Part shown: positions 45,841 to 54,257 of the stretch, in pieces
Numbering within the stretch: the first letter of the stretch is position 1
How the letters are laid out: each line of letters starts with the position of its first letter
Origin: a bacterium
Lineage (GTDB): Bacteria; Myxococcota_A; Polyangia; Nannocystales; Nannocystaceae
DNA length: 64,000 nt
Assembly (NCBI GenBank): GCA_024742475.1
Contig: JANSYI010000009.1
Span: 62,001 to 126,000 of the forward strand
Direction: 5' to 3'
The notes under the pieces: model-generated
What the model was told of the DNA's origin: nothing
The model's input: only the letters and a program-made list of their open reading frames with translations
The model's database searches: none
Translations under genes and position numbers: made by a program

Positions 45841-46599
45841 CTAACTGTTCTTGAACATCTGCTTCAAGTAGGCGGAGAGGCTGCCCGCCACAAGCATCAC
45901 GTCCGGAAGTGCACCGACGAATAGATGAACAGCGTCGTAGAACTCCGCAACGAGCGGCAGGACTTCTTCTTGTCGTAGATCCGCGATGAGCTTGTACTGC
46001 GCGACGGCATCCGCACCACGGTGAGCGATGGCGTTGTTGCGCAAGTCGCCGAATCTCTTGGTGATCCGCTCGCGTGTTTTTCGAACGGCCCGCAGGGCCT
46101 TCGTCATGTCCTCCTTGGAGGCTTCAGGAATTCCCAGGTTTGACAGTGCTTCGCGGAATCGCCGGCCGGTCACTTCGTCGAGGTCCCACTCGTAGATCGT
46201 CAGCAATGTGACGCGCATGGCGAGGCCGCGCATCCATGCATCTGGGTGGGTCAGCATGTCCACCTTGAGCGCCTGGATGTCTCGCTCTGCGAGTAGGAAG
46301 TGCAGCGCGACGTTGAAGATCGTGCGCGAGTCGTCAAGCCCTCCATCTTGGACTTCGGCTAGCTTTGCTAGGGCCGCAGCGATGGCCTTGTCCGCAGCCT
46401 GCATTCGAGCGCGCTCGCGTCGATGCAGCCGCGGGCGCACGATCCTGCGCCCAAGCGCAACGCTCGCTGGGCGCATCTTCAGCTCGACCCACCGCCGCAC
46501 CGCTTCGGGCTTGGCTCGGCCCATCCGCAGCATCAGAGCCTGAACTTCGAGGAGTCGCGGGAGAATCTTGTCGGCTATGGATCGTCCCCGCGTCGGCAT
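45841..46599 (-). CDS. HEPN-like helical protein
   Basis: 252 residues, almost all helical, from ATG 46599. The segment RFGDLRNNAIAHRGADAVAQY has the R-x5-H pattern of HEPN/AbiU2-type proteins, where the polar pair is used in RNA cleavage or nucleotide transfer. The flanking region (KALRAVRKTRERITKRF before it, YDAVHLFVGALPDVML after it) fits a four-helix bundle. No other catalytic motif. It is the only minus-strand gene between the restriction operon and the integration module. A defence or toxin role is inferred. Confidence 0.65.
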   Translation of the reverse strand: MPTRGRSIADKILPRLLEVQALMLRMGRAKPEAVRRWVELKMRPASVALGRRIVRPRLHRRERARMQAADKAIAAALAKLAEVQDGGLDDSRTIFNVALHFLLAERDIQALKVDMLTHPDAWMRGLAMRVTLLTIYEWDLDEVTGRRFREALSNLGIPEASKEDMTKALRAVRKTRERITKRFGDLRNNAIAHRGADAVAQYKLIADLRQEEVLPLVAEFYDAVHLFVGALPDVMLVAGSLSAYLKQMFKNS

Positions 46600-46895
46600 C
46601 GCCGTCGGATTCTAAGCCCGACTGGTGCTCGTCGAGTTCTGGGGAAGCGATGCCCGTACTCGGGCGGCGCGAGCGCGCGTTGTCCGGGGATTGCTCTCCG
46701 GAGCGCCAACGAGGTGTAATTCGGTCGGCCGTCGGTAAGACGGTCCCCGTGGATGCTTCCAGACCGCCTGGCCGTGCATTCTCGACCTCGGATTCGGTCG
46801 GACGGTGCCTGGAATACCCTCCAACTGACCGCCCCTCCGCAGGCGAGGCGGCCGGAACGGCCGCCGAGGCGCGGGGGCTGGTCGGTTGCGTGGGT

Positions 46896-47699
46896 ATGGA
46901 GAGGGCGGAGCAAGGTGAGCGCGAGCCCGCGTCAGCGGGCGAAGCGCTTGCCGACCGCCCTCATGCGAAGACAGCAGGGGTCCCGTGCGAGCCCGCGCAA
47001 GCGGGCGAGTGGGACTCCGATGTCTCGCTGACGCACAACCTCCTGGATCTGGTCGAAGACCACGCCGAATCGGAGCCGGACGCTTGGGACGGTCTCGCCC
47101 TGGGGCCGGACGGTGAGGTGCACCCAACTGTGGAGGGAGTCACGCTTGCGACCCCGACGATCCGCCACCTGCGCGTAGCGGCGTCGCGAATGCGCTGGCC
47201 AGGGGGAGTCCCGAACCCGCTGCCGGGCGATGTCGACAAGCTCGCGGGTGCCATCGAGCAGTGGTTCGACGCCCGCTTCCCACGGGGGCACGTGCTCCGG
47301 GTGTTGACCTGGATCGAATGCCATGGAGCGCGGCTTCACGAGGGGCGTTCACCAGCCCCCACCGAACTCCCGGATTGGTGCCGTCGGCTCGGCCTGCCCT
47401 GTCGGACGAACGCTGCTTTCGCGACGGTCGCCCTCTGGTCCCAGTTCCTGGCCCGGTTCCCACAATACGCAGGGGATGTCGATCCCCGGCTCTACGACGC
47501 GTTCCAGCGAGCCATCGAAGGAGCCTCACGGTCGCCTCGCCCCCGCACATCTCGCCAGGCATCGGCCGTCTCCGGCAAGTGGAAGGTCTTCGGCGACTTG
47601 GCGCGAGTGTTGGGCATGACCAACGCCAAGTCGGCAGCCTCCCTCAAGACCGAGGTCACGCGATGTCGCCGGGAGATGCAGGCCGCCGGCTTGTTGTAG
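46896..47699 (+). CDS. protein of unknown function upstream of the rep cassette
   Basis: About 267 residues if ATG 46896 is used; ATG 46650 would add 82 residues of poor-quality sequence. The convincing part begins near 47022 (HNLLDLVEDHAESEPDAWDGLALGPDGEVHPTVEGVTLATPTIRHL) and contains WCRRLGLPCRTNAAFATVALWSQFLARFP and a basic C-terminal block GKWKVFGDLARVLGMTNAKSAASLKTEVTRCRREM that could bind DNA. Two near-identical GC palindromes occupy the start of the frame. Possibly an accessory replication or regulatory protein of the island. Confidence 0.5.
   Translation: MERAEQGEREPASAGEALADRPHAKTAGVPCEPAQAGEWDSDVSLTHNLLDLVEDHAESEPDAWDGLALGPDGEVHPTVEGVTLATPTIRHLRVAASRMRWPGGVPNPLPGDVDKLAGAIEQWFDARFPRGHVLRVLTWIECHGARLHEGRSPAPTELPDWCRRLGLPCRTNAAFATVALWSQFLARFPQYAGDVDPRLYDAFQRAIEGASRSPRPRTSRQASAVSGKWKVFGDLARVLGMTNAKSAASLKTEVTRCRREMQAAGLL
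46925..47006. repeat. two 16-bp GC palindromes 66 bp apart
   Basis: GCCCGC-GTCA-GCGGGC at 46925-46940 and GCCCGC-GCAA-GCGGGC at 46991-47006, each preceded by GCGA and followed by GA. In frame they encode EPASAGE and EPAQAGE, so they may be a peptide repeat, or REP-like hairpins that happen to be in frame. Confidence 0.7.
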
Positions 47700-47789
47700 G
47701 TCCTGGCGCGCGGCCGTTCACAACGTGCTTTTGAGGGGAACTCCCGCAGTCCTCTACAGCCTGGATCCCGAAGGGGCTAGGACGGAGAC

Positions 47790-47975
47790 ATGTTGTCGCC
47801 CTCCGGACCCCATCCGAGCCCGCAGACGATCCGCAAGATCGCGGCCAAGGCCGCAATGCACGAGAAGACCGTCCGCCGGTTCTTCCGCGGTCTCCCTGTT
47901 CAGCCAACGACTCGCGACCGAATCCGCGACGCGCTCCGCGAACTTGGCCTCCCCCCGACGCGCACTGCCGACTGA
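47790..47975 (+). CDS. small helix-turn-helix protein, LacI-type HTH
   Basis: 61 residues from ATG 47790. Nearly the whole protein is a LacI/Xre-like DNA-binding unit: TIRKIAAKAAMHEKTVRRFFRGLPVQPTTRDRIRDALRELGL. It lacks any effector domain, so it resembles a phage-type repressor or a regulator of the adjoining Rep-Xis-Int cassette, whose first gene starts 77 bp downstream on the same strand. Confidence 0.7.
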   Translation: MLSPSGPHPSPQTIRKIAAKAAMHEKTVRRFFRGLPVQPTTRDRIRDALRELGLPPTRTAD

Positions 47976-48052
47976 CGCCGAAGCAGCCACCTCAACCAAC
48001 ACCAAGGCCACCGCACGCCGGCAAGCAGACGCGGTGGCCCCGGAGATGATCC

Positions 48053-49561
48053 ATGTCGACCGTAGCACAGAACCCATTTGCCCTCCATTCCCAAACCCGC
48101 TTGGCCGCAGCTCGCGAGGCTCCTCCGCCTCCTCCCCCAACCGAGCCGCGTTGCATCGCGTCGCTGATGGTCGATGGGGGCACTTCCTTTCGCCTGACCG
48201 TTCCGGTGAAGAAGTGGGGCCGCCGCATGAAGGAACTGGTCAAGGACCTCAAAGTCGAGGCAAGTATGGCAAGCGAGCGTCGGTTCGCGTTCGGCATCAA
48301 CATCGCTGGCCTCGCTGGCCTCGACTCGGAGCAGTGGCCCGAGGTTGACGAAACGAACGAACTGCACGCCTTGGTCACGGTGAAGGGCTTCACGGGGCGG
48401 TTGATCGAGATCGAGTTCAAACACTCCGCCTTCATCAAGCTCGATCTTCGGAATGGAACAATCACCGTCCAGGTGAAGGCCGTCGAGGTCTGGGCACGAG
48501 GCCTGCACGCATGGATGCGCTGGCTCGACCTCATCGGCCGTCTTTTCACGGGGCAGGGCTGTACGCCCGAGACGAGCTACGCCGCCGGATGGCGAACGTG
48601 GAACCTCGAACTCTGCAGCGATTTTGTCGGCCTCGCGATGCATCGAAGTGACGCCGACTTCTTCGCCGGCCGGGGCAAGCGGCGCACCTTCGGCCAGCTT
48701 GCAACCGACGAACAGGTCGTCGCCGCCTCCAAGTTCGGGGGAGCCGTCGAGACGATCATGATCGGCAAGCGCGGTGATTGGGCGACGATGTGCGTCTACC
48801 ACAAGACCCGCCAGCTCCGCGCCGCGAAGGGGAGCACTGCCGCTGAGTCGATGTACGCGCCGGCTTGGCATAGGTCGGGCAACTACCATCGTGCATGGGA
48901 CGTGACTCGCGTCGAGATTCGACTCGGCCATCGTTCGCTGCTGTTCCACACCGACAGAGACGAGGAACTCGACCTTCGGGACCCGGTAGCGCTGCTGGAC
49001 CGGACGACACTCGGGCGGGTCTGGGCATCCGAGACCCAGCGCCGGCGGCTGACCTCCGGGACCAACACGCGCTCGACGCGTCGTCCGACGGATCCTCGCT
49101 GGATTGCCGTCCAGAAAGCGGCCGCGGAAGTGGTTCCGACGGGCAACGAGGCTGACTTGCTTCGCGTCAGCCGGGAGGTGAAGGCGCGCGTACGAGAGGA
49201 TGTCGTCGCGCGCGACCTTCAGACGCTCGTGCGAGTCGTATTGCGCCTCGATCTCCTCGGCCGCCTCGACCGATCCCTGCTGGCCGTAGCGCTCGACGAT
49301 GCCCGCCAGAGCATGGGAGCGAAGCGGTTCGACGAGATCCTGGCTCGCGTGACCGCTGAGTGCCAGTTCCTGAACCGCCCTCTCATGGATAGTGGCGACC
49401 GTCGAGGTGTCGGCTTGGTCTCAGGAGACCACGGCCGGGGCTCGACACGCCGAGAACCACGCGTCGCCCTTCCTCCTTGTGGCATCCCGTATCCCGAGGT
49501 GGGCAAACATCCAGCTCCCACGGCGGGTGCCAGGCATGTGGCGGACGGGCTGCCCTCATGA
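48053..49561 (+). CDS. Rep_trans-like replication initiator
   Basis: 502 residues from ATG 48053. The middle carries the layout of plasmid and phage rolling-circle-type initiators: a long beta/alpha region with WARGLHAWMRWLDLIGRLF, then IGKRGDWATMCVYHKTRQLRAAKGST and, after a gap, YHRAWDVTRVEIRLGHRSL (the YxKxxQ...RxExR pattern of Rep_trans). A catalytic Tyr could not be fixed with certainty. It ends in an ATGA overlap with the excisionase gene, showing that Rep, Xis and Int are made from one message. An origin is expected nearby but I could not recognise it. Confidence 0.7.
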   Translation: MSTVAQNPFALHSQTRLAAAREAPPPPPPTEPRCIASLMVDGGTSFRLTVPVKKWGRRMKELVKDLKVEASMASERRFAFGINIAGLAGLDSEQWPEVDETNELHALVTVKGFTGRLIEIEFKHSAFIKLDLRNGTITVQVKAVEVWARGLHAWMRWLDLIGRLFTGQGCTPETSYAAGWRTWNLELCSDFVGLAMHRSDADFFAGRGKRRTFGQLATDEQVVAASKFGGAVETIMIGKRGDWATMCVYHKTRQLRAAKGSTAAESMYAPAWHRSGNYHRAWDVTRVEIRLGHRSLLFHTDRDEELDLRDPVALLDRTTLGRVWASETQRRRLTSGTNTRSTRRPTDPRWIAVQKAAAEVVPTGNEADLLRVSREVKARVREDVVARDLQTLVRVVLRLDLLGRLDRSLLAVALDDARQSMGAKRFDEILARVTAECQFLNRPLMDSGDRRGVGLVSGDHGRGSTRREPRVALPPCGIPYPEVGKHPAPTAGARHVADGLPS

Positions 49562-49815
49562 GCGGCGCGAAGGACCGGGCTGCGGAGCGCCGGGCTCTTC
49601 AGGATCAGGCTCCGCGGGAGCTGCCGACGGTTCTTACCGCGGCGGAGGTGGCCAAGTTCCTCCGCGTGAGCAGGAAGACGGTCTACGACGCGGTCGCCAC
49701 CGGTGACCTGCCTGGGTTCCGGATCGGCAATCGTCTCCGCTTTCATCGCGACGAAGTGCTACGGTTATTCCGCCAAGAACGCGTTGTCCCCAACCGAACG
49801 GGACGACGACGATGA
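49558..49815 (+). CDS. xis: excisionase-type helix-turn-helix protein (HTH_17)
   Basis: 85 residues from ATG 49558. A charged N-terminal 25 residues are followed by LTAAEVAKFLRVSRKTVYDAVATGDLPGFRIGNRLRFHRDEVLRLF, the winged-helix DNA-binding domain of MerR/excisionase type. Start and stop overlap its neighbours by 4 bp each (ATGA at 49558-49561 and 49812-49815). Placed between rep and int, it is best explained as the recombination directionality factor. Confidence 0.88.
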   Translation: MSGAKDRAAERRALQDQAPRELPTVLTAAEVAKFLRVSRKTVYDAVATGDLPGFRIGNRLRFHRDEVLRLFRQERVVPNRTGRRR

Positions 49816-50942
49816 GCGTCTACAAGAGAACGTGGCCAACAAAGAACGGCACGACCGGCACCACCTGGATGGTCCAGATCGAGTGGCGGAACCCGGACGG
49901 GACCCGGCGGAGCATCCGCCGCAAGTCGCCGATCCAAACCAAGCGGGGAGCCGAGAAGTACGAGCGGGAGGTGCGTGCCGCCCTCGCCGACGGCTCCTAC
50001 GGGAAGGAGGTCAAGCGCATGCCCACGGTGGCCGAGTTCGCCGAGGAGTTCATGCAGACGTACGTGAAAGCGAACAACAAGCACAGCACCTGCGAGGACA
50101 AGAGGTCGATGCTCCGCCACCACCTCGTCCCGTTCTTCGGGCGGATGAAGCTCGACGAGATCGGGCCGCGGGAGATCGAGCGGTACAAGGCTGCGAAGCT
50201 GCGAACGCACTCGGTGAAGACGGTCACCAACCAGCTCTCCGTCCTACGGAAGATGCTCAACGTGGCGCACGAGTGGGAGATCATCGGCGGGGTCCCGAAG
50301 TTCCGCTGGATGAAGCTACCGGAGTCGCGGTTTCGGTTCCTCGACTTCGACGAGGCGGAGCGGCTTCTCGATGTGGCGAAGAAGGAGCCGGATCAAACGT
50401 GGTGGACGATGGCCCTCGTGGCCCTCAACACCGGGATGCGTCAAGGCGAGCTACTCGCCATCGAGTGGGACGACATCGATCTGGTCGCCGCGCGGCTGGT
50501 CGTCCGGCGCTCGGTGACCCGGGGCGTCCTCGGGACCCCGAAGAGCGGTCGCAACAGGCAGATCGATCTGAACTCGCGGGTGGTCGCCGCGCTTCGAAGC
50601 CATCGGCACCTGCGCGGGCCGCTGGTGTTCTGCAACGAGGACGGCTCGATGCTCACGAAGAACCAGTGCCGCCGGCCACTTCGGAAGCTTCAGCGCCGGG
50701 CGGGGCTGATGGAGCTGGCCTGGCACGACCTGCGGCACACGTTCGCCTCCCATCTCGCGATGCGGGGCGTGCCGATGAAAGCCATCCAGGAGCTGATGGG
50801 CCACAGCACGATGAAGATGACCATGCGCTACGCGCACCTCACTCCCTCGGTTCGGCGCGACGCGGTGGAGAGGCTGGTCGAGCCGGCGCCGCAGTACATG
50901 AGCGGTACACAGACGGCCAACCAAAGCGAATCGGGCAGCTAG
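49812..50942 (+). CDS. int: tyrosine recombinase/integrase
   Basis: 376 residues. An N-terminal arm-binding-like domain (VQIEWRNPDGTRRSIRRKSPIQTKRGAEKYEREVRAAL), a SAM-like core-binding domain, then the catalytic domain with Arg210 (NTGMRQGELLAIEW), His305 and Arg308 (WHDLRHTFASHL), His331 (LMGHSTMKMT) and the nucleophile Tyr340 (MRYAHL). All appear intact. It should recombine the ssrA 3' end with the island's att site. It ends 25 bp from the mature tmRNA 3' end, with a terminator hairpin over its stop codon. Confidence 0.96.
   Translation: MSVYKRTWPTKNGTTGTTWMVQIEWRNPDGTRRSIRRKSPIQTKRGAEKYEREVRAALADGSYGKEVKRMPTVAEFAEEFMQTYVKANNKHSTCEDKRSMLRHHLVPFFGRMKLDEIGPREIERYKAAKLRTHSVKTVTNQLSVLRKMLNVAHEWEIIGGVPKFRWMKLPESRFRFLDFDEAERLLDVAKKEPDQTWWTMALVALNTGMRQGELLAIEWDDIDLVAARLVVRRSVTRGVLGTPKSGRNRQIDLNSRVVAALRSHRHLRGPLVFCNEDGSMLTKNQCRRPLRKLQRRAGLMELAWHDLRHTFASHLAMRGVPMKAIQELMGHSTMKMTMRYAHLTPSVRRDAVERLVEPAPQYMSGTQTANQSESGS
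50890..50913. repeat. candidate integrase arm site, right
   Basis: 24 bp lying in the last codons of int; 22 of 24 identical to 28886-28909 in the same orientation. See the left copy. Confidence 0.5.
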
Positions 50943-50963
50943 GTCTCCCTAACTGCCCGATTC
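50928..50963. terminator. hairpin between int and ssrA, probably bidirectional
   Basis: GAATCGGGCAG at 50928-50938 pairs perfectly with CTGCCCGATTC at 50953-50963, and TAGG/CCTA can extend the stem. The int stop codon lies within it. There is no T-run after it on the plus strand. Its place between convergent int and ssrA, 4 bp from the mature tmRNA end, suggests it separates the two transcripts. Confidence 0.75.
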
Positions 50964-50964
50964 T

Positions 50965-50991
50965 CAGTGGAGGCGCCGGGAGTCGAACCCG
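50965..50991. repeat. attR: right copy of the 27-bp core repeat, within ssrA
   Basis: Identical to 28733-28759. It covers the last 24 bases of the tmRNA (T-arm and acceptor 3' strand) and 3 bp beyond. This copy is part of the working ssrA gene. Confidence 0.92.
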
Positions 50992-51326
50992 GGTCCGGAA
51001 GTCCTTGAACAGGACGTCTACGTGCGTAGTCATCAGTATTTGGGTTTGAGGTCTGGCACGCCCGATGACCGGCGATCTTTGACCCGAGCCCCGAAGTTTC
51101 GCCGCAACGCCGAGGCACTCGTTGCGACTAGCCCGTGTGATGACGACCCCGCCCTACTCGGGCTCCTCAGGCGGGATCGCGACGCCTAATTAGGCGACGG
51201 CGGCCAGTTGGCCGTAGTTGCTATCGTTTGCAACTGTGGTTTCCATACCGTTTTTGACACGGCGGTGTGGCCCCGCGACACGCAGTCTCTGCTCTCGAAA
51301 ACCCCCGTCGAAACCGTTGCACCCCC
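50968..51326 (-). ncRNA. ssrA: transfer-messenger RNA (tmRNA)
   Basis: About 359 nt. The 5' end GGGGGUGCAACGGUUUCGACGG carries the conserved tmRNA opening, and the 3' end has the T-arm GGGUUCGACUCCC. The acceptor stem pairs 5' GGGGGUG with 3' CGCCUCC (seven pairs counting two G-U). The resume codon GCA is at 51229-51231 and the tag reads ANDSNYGQLAAVA with stop UAA at 51190-51192. CCA is not encoded: the genomic sequence after the discriminator A is CUG, so it must be added by nucleotidyltransferase. The tag ends in AAVA rather than the common ALAA. The 148 bp upstream hold no gene. Confidence 0.95.
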
Positions 51327-51474
51327 AGAAACTGGAGTTGGTCGCTACGCACCCGGAGAAGCCCAGGAGGCAGCAGCGCGACGCCGGGGAGGCGACGTGC
51401 CAGGCCGCCAGTATGTGTCCGCGCCCCCGCCTGCGCAACCCCGCGCGCGCGAGAAAAACGCGCACCTGCGGCCT

Positions 51475-52701
51475 TCACAGCGACGGCCAGATCACCACGT
51501 AGAACGCGATCAGCAGCAGCATCCCCACGCCCGTCACCGCCGCCGCCACGCTGCCCGCGTTGCGCTTGTCCAGCGCCATGCTCACGTGCGCCGCCAGACC
51601 GTACAGCACCGGCGCGATCCACAGCGCGCTCAGCTGCACCAGCGCCGTCTCCGAGAACGCGTCGAAGAACACGATGTACAGCAGCGCCGCGCTGCCGCCC
51701 CCAACCCCGATGCACGCGTTCGCAATCTTCGACAGCCGCAGGTCGCTGTGCCCCAGCGCCGTCGTGTCTCGCACCGCCAGCGCTCCGCCCGGGTTGGCCA
51801 GCACCTCGCGCGCCAGCGCAGCGCTGCCCAGCCGCTTGCCCACCACCGGCTCGAGCATCCCGCTCAGCGCCGCGCGCACCCCCGTGGGCAGCCCCGCGCC
51901 CACCTTCGCCAGGTCTACCTTGCCGCTTTGATCGTCCAGCGGCATGTCCTCGGGCCGCACCCGCGTCGCCACCACCAGCACCGTCATCGCGGCCGCGTAC
52001 AGGTCGCTCGCCGGCTGGCTCTGCCCCATCATCTGCTCCATCGGGAAGTAGCCGAACGTGCCCACGGTCGTCGACCCCTCCCGGCTGTGGTTCTTGATCG
52101 CCCCGAAGTCCACCAGGTGCGGCTGCCCCTGCGCGTCCAGGATCACGTTCGCCGGCTTGATGTCGCGGTGGATCACCGGCGGCGCCAGCGAGTGCAGGTA
52201 CTCCAGCACCCCCAGCAGCGCGTCGAGCAGCCGCGTCAGCGCCTGTCCCTCGAGGACCTCTCCCGAGGCGAGGTGCTCCTCGAGCGATCGGCCCTCCACC
52301 CGCACGTAGATCGACACCAGCGAAGCACCCTGCAGCGATCCGAGCGCCGCCACCGGGTGGGCTGCCGCGCCGTCGTGCGCGAAGAACTCCACGTGGCGCG
52401 GAATGTTCGGGTGCGACAGCGAGCCCAGCACCCGCGCCTCGCGTTCGAAGAGCTCCAGCGACTTCCAGTCGTCCATGCGCTGCAGCTTCAGCTGCTTGAC
52501 CACCACGCCCACGCCGTCCTCCGACGTCGCCGCCCACGCCCTGCCAAACCCGCCCTCGCCCAGCGGCCGCTCCAGCCGGTACCGACCGTGCTCGCCCTCG
52601 AGCCAGTCCCCCTCGCGCAGCTCCAGACCGGCACCCACGACCGAAGTGTACGTGTGCCCGATCTCCGGCGCGGCGTTCGCCACTAGGACCAACCGTCGCA
52701 T
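51475..52701 (-). CDS. Hanks-type Ser/Thr protein kinase with C-terminal membrane helices
   Basis: 408 residues from ATG 52701. Kinase motifs: LGEGGFG (48-53), Lys69 in VVVKQL, HRDIKPAN with Asp180, and DFG at 198-200, so it should be active. After the kinase (about residue 300) there are three to four hydrophobic segments (IANACIGVGGGSAALLYIVFF, LSALWIAPVLYGLAAHV, AAAVTGVGMLLLIAFYVVIW) that place it in the inner membrane. The divergent gene is a MYXO-CTERM-like protease, 50 bp away. Confidence 0.9.
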   Translation of the reverse strand: MRRLVLVANAAPEIGHTYTSVVGAGLELREGDWLEGEHGRYRLERPLGEGGFGRAWAATSEDGVGVVVKQLKLQRMDDWKSLELFEREARVLGSLSHPNIPRHVEFFAHDGAAAHPVAALGSLQGASLVSIYVRVEGRSLEEHLASGEVLEGQALTRLLDALLGVLEYLHSLAPPVIHRDIKPANVILDAQGQPHLVDFGAIKNHSREGSTTVGTFGYFPMEQMMGQSQPASDLYAAAMTVLVVATRVRPEDMPLDDQSGKVDLAKVGAGLPTGVRAALSGMLEPVVGKRLGSAALAREVLANPGGALAVRDTTALGHSDLRLSKIANACIGVGGGSAALLYIVFFDAFSETALVQLSALWIAPVLYGLAAHVSMALDKRNAGSVAAAVTGVGMLLLIAFYVVIWPSL

Positions 52702-52751
52702 GCTCGTTTTGCGACTTGTGCGACCTCGGCATACCTGCCATACCGATCGCG

Positions 52752-54257
52752 ATGGTCGGTCCACTGCAGGCGGTCGCGCTCCTTCTCCCTCTGCTCGCCG
52801 ACGCCTCGCTGGCCCAGCCCATCGAGCCGCAGCACATCTACGGCGGCGACTACGTCGACACCTGCGGCTGGCCCTCCGTCGTCTACCTCTCGGGCTCCGG
52901 CGGTGCCTGCACCGGCACGCTCATCCACCCGCGCGTCGTCCTCACCGCTGCGCACTGCGTCGTGCAAGACACCCCGAGCACCGTTCGCTTCGGTGAGACC
53001 GCCGCCTCCGCCCAGCAGCTCACCGACACCATCACCTGTCGCCAAGGGCCAGGGTGGAACGGCAACACCGCCCAAGGCCAAGACTACGCCTACTGTCTGC
53101 TCGACGCCGCCGTCACCTCCGTCCCGATCGTCCCCGTCGTCAGCGGGTGCGAGGCCTCGGCGATCTACTCTGGCGCTCGCATCATGCACGTCGGCTTCGG
53201 CCAGGAAGAGGATGGGTCGAGCGGCCGCAAGAAGATGCTCGAGCTCAACATCAACACGATCACCGGCAGCGGCGAGATCATCTCGGGCACCCCCGACGAG
53301 ATCATCTGCAACGGCGACTCGGGCGGCCCCACCTTCGTCTACCTCGATCCCGCCCAGGGCGGCGATGGCAGCTGGCGCGTCGCCGCCATTCACTCTTGGG
53401 CCCAGGGTGCCGACCCCACCGACCCCAACTGCCAAAACCAGGCCGGCAGCGTCTTGGTCACCAACGCCATCGACTGGATCGAGCAGGACTCCGGCATCGA
53501 CATCACACCCTGCGCTGACGGCAGCACCTGGAGCCCTACCTCCTTGTGTGGCGACATCCCCGTCGACCCGTGGCTCATGGACGGCGGCTACCCCAACTGC
53601 ACCCCGGGCGGCGAGACCATCGAGTGGGCCGCGATCTGTGGCCCCGGCCTCGACGCCAACCCCGACGCCGCCGCGCCCGTCGTCTCGGTCGTCTCTCCGG
53701 TGATGGGCGACACCTTCGACGTCGATGGCACCGCCTCCGTCCAGGTCACCGCCGAGGTCACCGACGAGGGCTGGGGCGTCGACGCGGTCTCCATGACGAT
53801 CCGCGACGTTGCCACCGGCGACGCGCAGGAGGACGTCCGCAACGAGTGGCAGTCTTGGACCTGGGACCTGACGCTGCCCGCCGGGTCGTACGAGGTGCTC
53901 GTGCACGCCACCGACCACGCCGGCAACGCCTCACAGGACCAGGTCGTCTGCTTTGGCGTGGGCGAGCCCGGGTGCGGGGTTGGAGGATCCGAGGGCGGCG
54001 ACGAGTCGAGCGGCGGCCTCTCGGGAGGCACCGGCGGGGGGGAGACCGGGGCCGCGAGCGACACCGCCTCGGGCACGGGCGGCCCGGGAACGACCTCGGG
54101 TGCTGGCTCGGCCGGGGAGGGGAGCGGCGGCGACGGTGGCTCCTCGGGCGCGGCGTCGGGCTCGGGCGGTGGTGGCGGCTGCTCCGTGGGCGGAGGTCCC
54201 GGCGCGCTCGGCTGGCTGCTACTGGGCGTCCTCGTCCCGCTTCGGCGGCGGCGGTAG
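52752..54257 (+). CDS. secreted trypsin-like serine protease with MYXO-CTERM-like tail
   Basis: About 501 residues from ATG 52752. A signal peptide (MVGPLQAVALLLPLLADASLAQ) and an S1 domain with His68 (LTAAHC), Asp111 (GQDYAYCLL) and Ser190 (NGDSGGP). Then an Ig-like domain with PVVSVVSPVMGDTFDVDGTASVQVTAEVTDEGWGVDAVSMTI. A long Gly/Ser/Thr linker leads to a C-terminal CSVGGGPGALGWLLLGVLVPLRRRR: Cys, Gly-rich turn, hydrophobic helix, Arg cluster, as in the MYXO-CTERM sorting signal. Probably attached to the cell surface. Overlaps the convergent kinase by 39 bp. Confidence 0.92.
   Translation: MVGPLQAVALLLPLLADASLAQPIEPQHIYGGDYVDTCGWPSVVYLSGSGGACTGTLIHPRVVLTAAHCVVQDTPSTVRFGETAASAQQLTDTITCRQGPGWNGNTAQGQDYAYCLLDAAVTSVPIVPVVSGCEASAIYSGARIMHVGFGQEEDGSSGRKKMLELNINTITGSGEIISGTPDEIICNGDSGGPTFVYLDPAQGGDGSWRVAAIHSWAQGADPTDPNCQNQAGSVLVTNAIDWIEQDSGIDITPCADGSTWSPTSLCGDIPVDPWLMDGGYPNCTPGGETIEWAAICGPGLDANPDAAAPVVSVVSPVMGDTFDVDGTASVQVTAEVTDEGWGVDAVSMTIRDVATGDAQEDVRNEWQSWTWDLTLPAGSYEVLVHATDHAGNASQDQVVCFGVGEPGCGVGGSEGGDESSGGLSGGTGGGETGAASDTASGTGGPGTTSGAGSAGEGSGGDGGSSGAASGSGGGGGCSVGGGPGALGWLLLGVLVPLRRRR

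Noticed and set aside
51190..51465. Apparent 91-aa protein ending in the tag
   Set aside because: It is the open frame of the tmRNA tag extended upstream through the tRNA-like domain; only the 13-residue tag is translated.
51221..52837. 538-aa minus-strand frame through ssrA and the kinase
   Set aside because: The kinase motifs are in another frame, and this one runs through the tmRNA.
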